A stretch of 64,000 nt of DNA from Falsiroseomonas sp051433195 (GTDB taxonomy: Bacteria > Pseudomonadota > Alphaproteobacteria > Acetobacterales > Acetobacteraceae): NCBI RefSeq assembly GCF_051433195.1, contig NZ_JBHMFT010000007.1, forward strand, positions 1 through 64,000, written 5' to 3'. Below, one piece after another: positions 1-7,279 of the stretch. The notes beneath the pieces were generated by a model, which saw only the letters and a program-made list of their open reading frames with translations, did no database searches and was not told where the DNA came from. The position numbers were made by a program, and so were the translations under genes. Positions within the stretch are counted from its first letter, which is position 1. Each line of letters starts with the position of its first letter.

Positions 1-18
1 CACGGCGGACATACGGTC

Positions 19-876
19 TTACGCCCCCGGAGCGCAGGGCGCGGTGTCGCTAATGAAAAGGCGTTCCAGTTCGCCGTCTCGCAGTGTTGGCTTAGCAAGA
101 ACGGAAAGAGGCTGCCTCGAAGCCAGCGCGAGTGCGTATGGATTGTTCGGCTGCGTAAGAACAGGGTCGGTTATGCGCCCGGATACTCTGCCTTCACCGC
201 CGGCGAAACTGACACGGCATGTCCCCGTCTCAACATCCAACTCAGTGATCGAGACAGAAAACTCTTGCTGAGCACCAACCTCCAAGGGAACATCTGCTCG
301 GATCGCTTCGGCTTCAGCTTCACCAATGACTACTGGCGGCACCCCCTCGCCGGCGATCGTCAATGATGTAGCCGACCGCCCAACAGGCTTTACCGCCTGC
401 CGCACAGCTGGTCGAAGGCCGCCAATGAGGCGGTCCAGCGTGTCCATGAGCCGGCCCAGCACGACCTCATCGCGAGTGCCAGCCTGCCGGAGCGCTTGCT
501 CTGCTATTGCTCGTAGGTGCCGCATTTCGTCCTTCCTGCCACTGGCGGCAGAAAACGCCCAGCCGACGAGGGATACCACCAAACCGCCAGCAATGGTGGT
601 CAACAGTGGGTTGGCGTTCAGCCATGCCACCATACCGGTCAAGGTGACGCAGCCGGCCTCAGGTACTGCCAGGACAGCCCTTACGTCAGCGGCATCAACA
701 TGCCTCACCACCCGGTTTGTCGCAGCAAAGTTCCCGCAGACAACAAGGATCCGGTTCCACCCGGCCAGCGCCTCAGCGAGGTCAGCCATGTCGATGCGGT
801 GGCTATCCGTCATGCCACCGTCATACCGGATTGGGACGGTTGCAATTGCGGCAGGGTCTTCCTTGAAGCCGCTCAA
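19..876 (-). CDS. Uncharacterised protein with one membrane segment
   Basis: Function not recognised. The 285-residue product begins with a block around residues 14-43 (VPIRYDGG followed by HRIDMADLAEALAGWNRIL) that, from memory, resembles the N-terminus of uncharacterised proteins often carried by mobile elements. One hydrophobic segment (about residues 91-110, LLTTIAGGLVVSLVGWAFSA) is followed by a charged helical stretch and a beta-rich C-terminal half (about 170-285). The open frame starts at TTG, with AAGGGG just upstream; the only early ATG (residue 22) would cut into the conserved-looking block, so TTG or a start close to it is preferred. It lies with the next gene 3' of a tRNA-Glu, a usual island position. 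Confidence 0.6.
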   Translation of the reverse strand: MSGFKEDPAAIATVPIRYDGGMTDSHRIDMADLAEALAGWNRILVVCGNFAATNRVVRHVDAADVRAVLAVPEAGCVTLTGMVAWLNANPLLTTIAGGLVVSLVGWAFSAASGRKDEMRHLRAIAEQALRQAGTRDEVVLGRLMDTLDRLIGGLRPAVRQAVKPVGRSATSLTIAGEGVPPVVIGEAEAEAIRADVPLEVGAQQEFSVSITELDVETGTCRVSFAGGEGRVSGRITDPVLTQPNNPYALALASRQPLSVLAKPTLRDGELERLFISDTAPCAPGA

Positions 877-952
877 CCCCTTTCGCCTCCGCAGCCAGTA
901 CTGGGGGTACGCATGCCTCTGGAACCAGAAAGTGGCCCTACTCGCGCGGCGC

Positions 953-1333
953 TCAGGTCACTACCTCCGGTACCAGGCGCGCCAGATCGGCGGCGAGGCT
1001 CGTAGCGACCGGCGCGTCTGTGTAGTCGATCCGGGTGCCATATCCACCTTCGTCCATTGCCGTGCCGCCTCGGCGCAGGCTGGCGCATAGCCGGGCCGCC
1101 TTCGCCGCAATTCCTGCCAGGCCATCAGCGGGCGCATCGGCCATGACCGCCAGAGCCGCCGCCAAGTCCTCCCGTGCCGCCTCGCCCGCTCCCACATCGC
1201 CGGCGAGGCAGGCTCGGGCATGTCGCGCCTCCGCGTGCCGCGTCTCGGCGAGCAGCGCCATCAACTGCGCGTCGGTGGCCACATCGCCCCGGTCGCATGC
1301 GCCAGGTTCGGTGGTAGAGTTTAGGGCAGCCAA
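953..1333 (-). CDS. Small alanine-rich hypothetical protein
   Basis: No family recognised. The 126-residue product is rich in Ala, Arg and Leu, has no membrane segment or signal peptide, and reads as mostly helical (for example LMALLAETRHAEARHARACL, residues 24-43). It lies 76 bp upstream of the membrane protein on the same strand, so the two may be cotranscribed. The start is uncertain: the longest frame begins at TTG with GGAG nine bases upstream, but GTG (1282) and ATG (1261) inside the frame are alternatives, and the first dozen codons have less GC at the third position than the rest. Confidence 0.45.
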   Translation of the reverse strand: MAALNSTTEPGACDRGDVATDAQLMALLAETRHAEARHARACLAGDVGAGEAAREDLAAALAVMADAPADGLAGIAAKAARLCASLRRGGTAMDEGGYGTRIDYTDAPVATSLAADLARLVPEVVT

Positions 1334-2066
1334 GGGTCACGTCTCCATCGCGGCTGGTGGTCAGGCCGGGCGGCGATGTTCCAGCACTCCACCCGGCAGC
1401 AACCGTTGCGCATAACGTATATTCACGCAATCGCGATTTGGACGATGCCAGCACCGGGTGGTGCCGAGGTTGGCGGCGGCTCTGGCGCCGCAGCTTCCTC
1501 AAGGCGGGCAATGATCAACCCCAGCCTCATCACCAGCCTCGGCGGGGACTCGATGCCCAGGCTGGCCCGGAGTAGGCCGTACTGCGGGGCATGCCGGTGT
1601 ATGAGGCGGCAGGGACGGAGCGCACGGGCGGTGGCCGGGTAGGAGCGGAAGGGTCCATGCTTCGACATGGGGGCGGGTCTGATCTTCGAGCCATACCCAG
1701 AGGGGTCTCAAAATCGAAGGGGGGTGGGGGCGCCACTCAGAGGTCCAGCGCGGGGCGGCGCCAGCGTCCACCTTCGCAGGCCAGCCCTCTCCCGCAGCGA
1801 GCCTCCCGTTTATTCGCGGCAGAGCCTGAGCTGGCCAGCCCGCGTTGCGCCGGCCGCGACGGGCCGAAGCGCCCGTCCCCGGCGGCGTCCCGTCTAGCGC
1901 TACTGGCGATGAGCAAACGCTTGGCCTTTTGCAAAGCCGAGCCGGGTGGCGCTCAACTAACCGCCTACGTCGCAGCCATCCCCGGAAATCCCGGCTGGTT
2001 TCGGGGCGATATTGGAGAACCTGTTGGAGAGGGTGCGGCGACGCGCCCCTAAGCCACTGAAAAAAA
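1334..2066. other. Stretch without a convincing gene, 3' of tRNA-Glu
   Basis: About 0.73 kb in which I find no gene that can be supported. The best candidate is a minus-strand frame at 1423-1668 (81 residues, roughly three quarters G or C at third codon positions), but it has no ribosome binding site and no recognisable motif. Short antisense frames here look like composition artefacts. The stretch directly follows the 3' end of tRNA-Glu, where integrating elements insert; no second copy of the tRNA 3' end was seen in the first 2 kb. It may be the decayed edge of an island. Confidence 0.4.
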
Positions 2067-2142
2067 TGGTGCCCCGTACGGGATTCGAACCCGTGTTACA
2101 GCCTTGAAAGGGCCGTGTCCTAGGCCTCTAGACGAACGGGAC
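2067..2142 (-). tRNA. tRNA-Glu (anticodon TTC)
   Basis: Read on the minus strand, the 76 bases fold into a full cloverleaf. The acceptor stem pairs GTCCCGT with ACGGGGC, the discriminator is A, and CCA is encoded (2067-2069). The T arm carries GGTTCGAATCC. The anticodon loop is CTTTCAA, giving anticodon TTC for glutamate. It lies 56 bp downstream of the FAD oxidoreductase gene on the same strand. Confidence 0.97.
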
Positions 2143-2198
2143 AGGCTGGGATGGCGGGCGTATGGCGTCACGAGGGCCGATGGTCAACCCCTTTCGGC

Positions 2199-3275
2199 TC
2201 AATCCAGCCCCATCCGGGTCCGGCGCGCAGCCCAGCGCGCGAGGCCAGGCGCCGCGCCCGTCGCGGCCACCAGGACGCCGGGGGCGCGCTCCATCAGTCC
2301 ACCGGCCAGCCCCGCCAGTCGCATCCCCGGCGCCACCGCCCTCGCCCAGGCGTGATGATGTGTCGCGGCGCCCCCGCCCGCGGCGATCACCGCCGCGGCC
2401 CGGGCGCCGGAGGCCAGGGCCATGGCGATACCATCGCCACACAGGGACGGCACCACTGAAGCCTGGTCGCCGACCCGGAACAGCCCCGATGGCCCCGCAT
2501 CCCGGTGGACGAAGCCGTAGGGCACGCCCGCCACCGTCATCACCCGCGGCCAGGCCGGGCGCGCGCCTGCCAGCAGGTCCCGCGCCAGCACGGACCCCGC
2601 CATCACATGCGCCAGCAGCGCCGCCGGCTCCCGCGCCGCCGCCGCCAGGCCGGGCGTGCCAGGTTGCATCGCCATGCACAGGTTTGCACCACCGCCGGCC
2701 CGTGGCTGCAGGCCAGCATAGCCGCCGGCGCAGGCGAGCAGGGCGATGGCATCGCCAATGTCCACGCCCTCCAGCGCCAGCTTCAGACCGATTGCCCCGC
2801 CGGAAACCAGCCTGGCCTGCCCGCGCAACTCATGCTTTCCCGTCGCCAGGACCAAGGTCTCCGCCTGGAGGACCGCGCCGTCAGCCAGGCGCAGGCGCCA
2901 GCCATCGCCATCGCTGTCCGCCGCCACCGCCGCCACACCCCGCCGCAAACGAACGCCCGCCTCGGCAGCGCGGTCCAGCAGCGCGGCATCGAGCGTCGCG
3001 CGCGGCAGGCTCCAGGCCTGGAAGGGCAGCATCACGGCGCTGCTGCGCCGCCCGGCGCCGAAGCGGGCCTGCCGGACCGACACCGCGCCCAGCGCCGCGA
3101 GGTCCAGGCCGAGCCCGGCCAGCAGGGCCGCCGCATCGGCGCCGAGGAACTCGCCACAGACCTTCTCGGCCGTCACCGCCGCACGTTCCACCAGCACCGG
3201 CGACGCGCCGGCGCGCGCGAGTGCGATCGCCGCCGCGGTGCCGGCCGGGCCGCCGCCGAGGACCAGCGTGCTCAC
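2199..3275 (-). CDS. FAD-dependent oxidoreductase, geranylgeranyl-reductase-like
   Basis: A 358-residue flavoprotein of the geranylgeranyl reductase / phenolic hydroxylase type. The N-terminal Rossmann motif GGGPAGTAAAIALARAG (about residues 7-23) binds FAD ADP, EKVCGEF follows as in this family, and the second FAD motif RVGDQASVVPSLCGDGIAMA lies in the C-terminal third. It is the last gene of a three-gene operon: its GTG start overlaps the stop of the methyltransferase gene (GTGA), so the much longer open frame upstream is not its N-terminus. With a type III PKS in the operon, hydroxylation or reduction of the polyketide product is the likely job, as SrsC does for phenolic lipids in Streptomyces griseus. 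The substrate is not known. Confidence 0.85.
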   Translation of the reverse strand: MSTLVLGGGPAGTAAAIALARAGASPVLVERAAVTAEKVCGEFLGADAAALLAGLGLDLAALGAVSVRQARFGAGRRSSAVMLPFQAWSLPRATLDAALLDRAAEAGVRLRRGVAAVAADSDGDGWRLRLADGAVLQAETLVLATGKHELRGQARLVSGGAIGLKLALEGVDIGDAIALLACAGGYAGLQPRAGGGANLCMAMQPGTPGLAAAAREPAALLAHVMAGSVLARDLLAGARPAWPRVMTVAGVPYGFVHRDAGPSGLFRVGDQASVVPSLCGDGIAMALASGARAAAVIAAGGGAATHHHAWARAVAPGMRLAGLAGGLMERAPGVLVAATGAAPGLARWAARRTRMGLD

Positions 3276-3967
3276 GCGCCGCCCGGCCCTTCGACCGCCC
3301 AGCGGAACGGCAGCACCCAGCGCGGCGTGGCGTCGATGCCGGCTTCGGCGATCAGGCGCTGCCAATCCGCCCGGTCGAAGCCGCGGGCGATGGAAACCGG
3401 ACCGTCGTGGCAGACCATGGGATGCATGCGCAGCAGCCGCGTGCCGGCCCAGACCGCGGCCCAGGGGATGGCGTGGCGATGCAGGTCCAGGATCAGCCAG
3501 CGCCGCGCCGCGTGGGCCGGAAGCCAGCGCAGGAAGCGCACCAGCGTCGCATCGTCCAGGTGATGCGCGAACAGGCCGCAGACCACCACGTCGAAGCGGC
3601 GTTCCGCCGGCAGGTCGAACAGGTCCGCCGTGACCCAGCGCGCCGGCGTCGCCTGCGCCATGGCGTGCCGCTCCGCCCAGGGGCTTCGGTCCAGCCCCCA
3701 CAGGTCCAGCGCCACGCCGCGCCGTGCGCCCCATTCCGCCATGGCCCGCAGCGCATCGCCGCCACCGGCACCGACATCCAGCACGGACAGCGCCTCGCCG
3801 GGATGCTCCCTGTGATGGTCCGGGGCCACCCGGTCCAGGAAGCGCAGCAGCGGCGTGGTGGCGAAGGTCATGCGGTTGATGCGCGCCAGGTCGGCCAGCG
3901 CCGCGTCGAAATCGGCCTCGGACTGGCCGGGGTCGTCCATGATCTCGGCGGCCTGGCTGCGCGGCAT
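3272..3967 (-). CDS. Class I SAM-dependent methyltransferase
   Basis: A 231-residue methyltransferase with motif I VLDVGAGGGDALRAM (about residues 62-76), an acidic residue at the end of strand 2 (LWGLDRS) and motif IV-like FDVVVCGLFAHHLDD. There are no membrane segments, so it is a soluble class I enzyme, unlike the membrane methyltransferases found in some Streptomyces phenolic-lipid operons. It starts 2 bp after the PKS stop and overlaps the oxidoreductase start by four bases, which argues for coupled translation. It probably methylates the PKS product; O- versus C-methylation cannot be told from sequence. Confidence 0.87.
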   Translation of the reverse strand: MPRSQAAEIMDDPGQSEADFDAALADLARINRMTFATTPLLRFLDRVAPDHHREHPGEALSVLDVGAGGGDALRAMAEWGARRGVALDLWGLDRSPWAERHAMAQATPARWVTADLFDLPAERRFDVVVCGLFAHHLDDATLVRFLRWLPAHAARRWLILDLHRHAIPWAAVWAGTRLLRMHPMVCHDGPVSIARGFDRADWQRLIAEAGIDATPRWVLPFRWAVEGPGGA

Positions 3968-3969
3968 GG

Positions 3970-5028
3970 TCAGCCCGCCTCGAAGCGCATCGCCTCGGCC
4001 GACAGGCCTGGGCCGAAGGCGAGCGCGCAGCCCAGGCCGGGGCGGCCTTCCGCCAGCATCCGCGCCAGCACGAACAGCACGGTGGCGGAGGACATGTTGC
4101 CATGGTCCGACAGTACGTAGCGGCTGGTGGTCAGCGCAGTGTCCGGCAGGTCCAGCCCATGCGCCACCGCGTCCAGGATGCTGCGGCCGCCGGGATGCAC
4201 CGCCCAGTGTGCCACATCCCGCACGGCCCGCCCGCCCAGCATCACCGGTGCCAGGTCCGGCAGCGCATGCGCCAGGGTGAAGGGCACCATGCCGGACAGC
4301 GTCATGTCGAAGCCGGCATCGCCGATGCGCCAGGTGATCTGCTCATGCGCCGCCGGGATCACCACGCTGTCGAAACCCTCCAGCCGCAGCCCCTGCGGAT
4401 CGGCAGAGACAATGGCGGCGGCGCAGCCATCGGCGAACAGCAGGAAGCACAGCAATTGTTCCAGCGCCGTGGTGTCCTGCAGGTGCAGGGTGCACAGCTC
4501 CAGGCACACCACCAGCACCCGCGCCTCCGGCACGCTGCGGGTGATGTGCCAGGCCAGCTTCAGCGCGTTGATCGCCGCCTGGCAGCCCATGAAGCCGACG
4601 GTGGTACGCTCCACGTTCAGCGGCAGCCCGAAGCGGGCGATGATGTGACGGTCGAGGCCTGGGGCGACGAAGCCGGTGCAGGTGGCGATGATGATGTGGG
4701 TGATGCGCGGCCCCTCATCCTCCAGCCCCAGCCTGAGCAACGCAGCCTCCGCCAGCGCCGGCGCCTCCGCCTCCCATCGCGCCATGCGGGCGCGGGTCGT
4801 GGGGAAGGCGCCGCCGTGGCGATAGAAGCCGCAGGCGGTGCCGGAACCTTCGGGCATCGAGGGCTCCAGCACCGAATGGCGCGTCTCGATATCGGCGCGC
4901 GCGGCCATGCGGCCAAAGGCGATGCTGTCCCGTCCCAGGGCCTGCCGGCCAGCGAAGGCACGGAAGGCGCCATGCACCTGGTGGCGGGGTGTGGCCGTCG
5001 CGATGCGGTTGATAAAGACTTCCTTCAT
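3970..5028 (-). CDS. Type III polyketide synthase (chalcone/stilbene synthase family)
   Basis: A 352-residue iterative ketosynthase that extends an acyl-CoA starter with malonyl-CoA. The catalytic triad can be placed: Cys149 in VGFMGCQAAINAL, His278 in WAVHPGGRSILD and Asn311 in LSDHGNMSSAT. Length fits bacterial enzymes of this family that make alkylresorcinols, alkylpyrones or phloroglucinols. The ATG at 5028 (MKEVFINRIATATP) matches the usual start of the thiolase fold; the open frame runs further upstream but that part lacks homology features. It is the first gene of the PKS-methyltransferase-oxidoreductase operon and is divergent from the sigma factor gene. A membrane phenolic lipid is the most likely product class, by analogy only. 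Confidence 0.93.
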   Translation of the reverse strand: MKEVFINRIATATPRHQVHGAFRAFAGRQALGRDSIAFGRMAARADIETRHSVLEPSMPEGSGTACGFYRHGGAFPTTRARMARWEAEAPALAEAALLRLGLEDEGPRITHIIIATCTGFVAPGLDRHIIARFGLPLNVERTTVGFMGCQAAINALKLAWHITRSVPEARVLVVCLELCTLHLQDTTALEQLLCFLLFADGCAAAIVSADPQGLRLEGFDSVVIPAAHEQITWRIGDAGFDMTLSGMVPFTLAHALPDLAPVMLGGRAVRDVAHWAVHPGGRSILDAVAHGLDLPDTALTTSRYVLSDHGNMSSATVLFVLARMLAEGRPGLGCALAFGPGLSAEAMRFEAG

Positions 5029-5366
5029 GCATTCCAGGTTGGGATGCGGCGGGCGGGCGAAAGGCCCGGGATGATCACGCAGGCGCCAATCGCCGGATAT
5101 TCGCGCTCGCGCGTGTGCCATGCAGAAAAGCCGGGACAAAATCCCGGTTTCTTCCGATAAGGGGTGTCCCCGCGGGCCCAAACTCCCATATGGGCCACTC
5201 GCCTCCAGGCCCTGGGGGCGGCGCGTTCCCAATCCGTTGCAGGCCCCGCCTGCCGGCCCCCCAGGGCCGGCGCGGGCCCGCGCCGTTGCCGGGGACGCCG
5301 TGATGCTGGGTTGGTGAAGACGAAATTCTCGACCGCGGTGCGGGGCGAGGAGGAGCGGATCGACAA
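5029..5366. promoter_or_regulatory. Divergent control region with a leader hairpin
   Basis: This 338-bp gap separates the minus-strand PKS operon from the plus-strand sigma factor gene and must hold both promoters. I could not assign clear -35/-10 boxes. One distinct element is the inverted repeat CCGGGA (5131-5136) / TCCCGG (5142-5147) with a five-base A-rich loop, followed on the plus strand by TTTCTT and on the minus strand by CTTTTC. It could be a small bidirectional terminator or an attenuator in the PKS leader. Several GC-rich palindromes occur at 5205-5290. The sigma factor gene is preceded by a GAGGAGGAG ribosome binding site about 11 bases from its ATG. Confidence 0.45.
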
Positions 5367-7205
5367 ATGGACGGCATGTTCGCACGCAAGGCAACGGATC
5401 AGGACGAGATGGCCGGCGCGGAGCCGGCGCCCTTCGGCCATGCCGGGACGAATGCCGACTTGTCCGGCCTGCCCGAAGGCGACGCCTTCGACACCGAGAT
5501 GGTGGCCGACCCGCTGCCGATGGACGAGATCGAGGACGCAGCCAATTCCCTGCTCGAGGAATTCGGCTTCGGCGCCGGTGACGACCGCCGGTCCGAAGGT
5601 GGCGACGATGAGGAGGCGCAGAGCCCCTCGCTCGGCGCCGACGAGCCGCTGGAGACGCCGGACGGCCAGCCCGCCGGCCGCAACATCAGCGTGGCCGCCG
5701 CCGCCGCCGCCAGCCGCTCCGACGACCCGGTGGCGCTGTTCCTGCGGGAAATGGGCGTCGCCGAGCCGCTGACGCGCGAGGCCGAGATCGCCATCGCCCA
5801 GCGCATCGAGGCCGGCCGCGACGCCATGCTGGCCGCGCTGTGCGAGAGCCCGACCACCGCCGCCGCGCTGGAATCCTGGCGCGACGCGATCGCCGCCGGC
5901 CGTATGCCGCTGCGCGACGTGATCGAGCTGGAGGCGACCGCCGCCGCCAGCCTGCCCGAGGAGACGCTGCTGGAGCCGGCGCCGGAGGGCGAGGATGCCG
6001 CCGTCGAGGCGCCGCACGCAACGATCGACGCCCGGCTGAAGCCGGAGGCGCTGGCCGCCATCGAGACGGCGCTGGAAGGCCTCGCCACGCTGCGCGCCGC
6101 CGGCCCGAAGGCCGCGAAGGCGCGGGCCGAGGCGGTGGCCCTGGTCACCGGCCTGCGCCTGCGCCCGGCGCGGATCGAGGAGCTGATCGAGCGGCTGCGC
6201 GAGGCGAACCGCGCGCTGATGATGCTGGACGGCCGTGCGCTCCGCCTGGCCGAGGCCGCCCGCATCAGCCGTGGCGAGTTCCTCAAGCTGTGGAATGGCG
6301 GTGCGTCCGGGGCCGCTTCGCGCCTCGAAGGTGCCGCAAAGGGCGCCGGGCTGCGCGACTTGAAGGCAGGCCTGGTCGAGGTGCGCGCCGACCTGGCGCG
6401 GATCGAGGCCGCCTGCGGCCTGACCGCCCCGCAACTGCGCCGCCTGCACACCGAGGCCGCCGGCGCCGAGCGCGACATGCGCCGGGCGCGGGAGGAGCTG
6501 ACGCGGGCCAATCTGCGCCTGGTGGTCTACATCGCGCGCAAGTACCGCAACCGCGGCCTGATGCTGGGCGACCTGATCCAGGAAGGCAGCCTCGGCCTGA
6601 TGCGCGCGGTCGAGAAGTTCGACTGGCGGCGGGGGTTCAAGTTCGCGACCTACGCGACCTGGTGGATCCGGCAGTCCGTCACCCGCGCCATCGCGGACCA
6701 GTCGCGCACCATTCGCGTGCCCGTCCACATGACGGAGACGGTGGGCAAGGTGGTCCGCACCGGCCGCCGCCTGGCGCAGCAGACCGGCCGCGAGCCGACG
6801 CCGGAGGAACTCGCGAACCGGCTCGGCATGCCGCTCGAGAAGGTGCGCACCGTGCAGGGCCTGGCGAAGGAGCCGGTGAGCCTGGAGGCCCCGATCGGCG
6901 AGGAGGGCGATGCCCGCCTCGGCGACCTGATCGAGGACAAGGACGCCATCCTGCCCTTCGATGCCGCCGCCCGCGCCGGGCTGCGCGATGCCGCCGGCAA
7001 GGTGCTGGGCGACCTGACGCCGCGCGAGGAACGCATCCTGCGGATGCGCTTCGGCATCGGCATGAACAGCGAGCACACGCTCGAGGAAGTCGGCCGCACC
7101 TTCGGCGTCACCCGCGAGCGCATCCGCCAGATCGAGGCGAAGGCGCTCGGCAAGCTGCGCCAATCCTCCCAGGGCCGCGCCCTGCGCAGCTTCCTGGAAG
7201 CCTGA
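5367..7205 (+). CDS. rpoD: RNA polymerase sigma-70 factor, RpoD family
   Basis: A 612-residue sigma-70 protein. Region 1.2 begins near residue 120 (DDPVALFLREMG). A long alanine-rich non-conserved part follows. Region 2 spans about 381-455 (ARKYRNRGLMLGDLIQEG, then FATYATWWIRQSVTRAIADQ), region 3 about 460-535, and region 4 ends with VTRERIRQIEAKALGKLRQ. The first 115 residues are acidic and I cannot recognise region 1.1. Regions 2 and 4 are those of a primary-type factor. However, the gene is not next to dnaG, the N-terminus is unusual and the C-terminal tail (SSQGRALRSFLEA) differs somewhat from the usual alphaproteobacterial RpoD, so it may be a second, group-2-like copy. A palindrome follows the stop. 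Confidence 0.88.
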   Translation: MDGMFARKATDQDEMAGAEPAPFGHAGTNADLSGLPEGDAFDTEMVADPLPMDEIEDAANSLLEEFGFGAGDDRRSEGGDDEEAQSPSLGADEPLETPDGQPAGRNISVAAAAAASRSDDPVALFLREMGVAEPLTREAEIAIAQRIEAGRDAMLAALCESPTTAAALESWRDAIAAGRMPLRDVIELEATAAASLPEETLLEPAPEGEDAAVEAPHATIDARLKPEALAAIETALEGLATLRAAGPKAAKARAEAVALVTGLRLRPARIEELIERLREANRALMMLDGRALRLAEAARISRGEFLKLWNGGASGAASRLEGAAKGAGLRDLKAGLVEVRADLARIEAACGLTAPQLRRLHTEAAGAERDMRRAREELTRANLRLVVYIARKYRNRGLMLGDLIQEGSLGLMRAVEKFDWRRGFKFATYATWWIRQSVTRAIADQSRTIRVPVHMTETVGKVVRTGRRLAQQTGREPTPEELANRLGMPLEKVRTVQGLAKEPVSLEAPIGEEGDARLGDLIEDKDAILPFDAAARAGLRDAAGKVLGDLTPREERILRMRFGIGMNSEHTLEEVGRTFGVTRERIRQIEAKALGKLRQSSQGRALRSFLEA

Positions 7206-7213
7206 CATGAAAG

Positions 7214-7237
7214 CCCTCTCCCCCTCGGGGGAGAGGG
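7214..7237. repeat. GC-rich intergenic palindrome
   Basis: A perfect 11-bp inverted repeat (CCCTCTCCCCC / GGGGGAGAGGG) with a two-base centre lies between the sigma factor stop and selO, followed by GCGGGGTGAGGGGG. From memory this resembles small palindromic repeats scattered between genes of many proteobacteria. No T run follows, so it is not a classical intrinsic terminator, though it could stabilise the 3' end of the sigma factor message. No second copy was noticed in this window. Confidence 0.7.
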
Positions 7238-7279
7238 CGGGGTGAGGGGGATTGCGCACCCTCCCCCGAAGGAGCCCCC

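Noticed and set aside
1423..1668. 81-residue minus-strand frame near tRNA-Glu
   Set aside because: Reasonable third-position GC but no ribosome binding site and no recognisable motif; kept only as a remark in the gene-poor stretch.
2162..4120. 652-codon plus-strand open frame across the PKS operon
   Set aside because: It is antisense to three recognisable genes and has an Arg/Pro/Ala-biased composition typical of GC-rich shadows.
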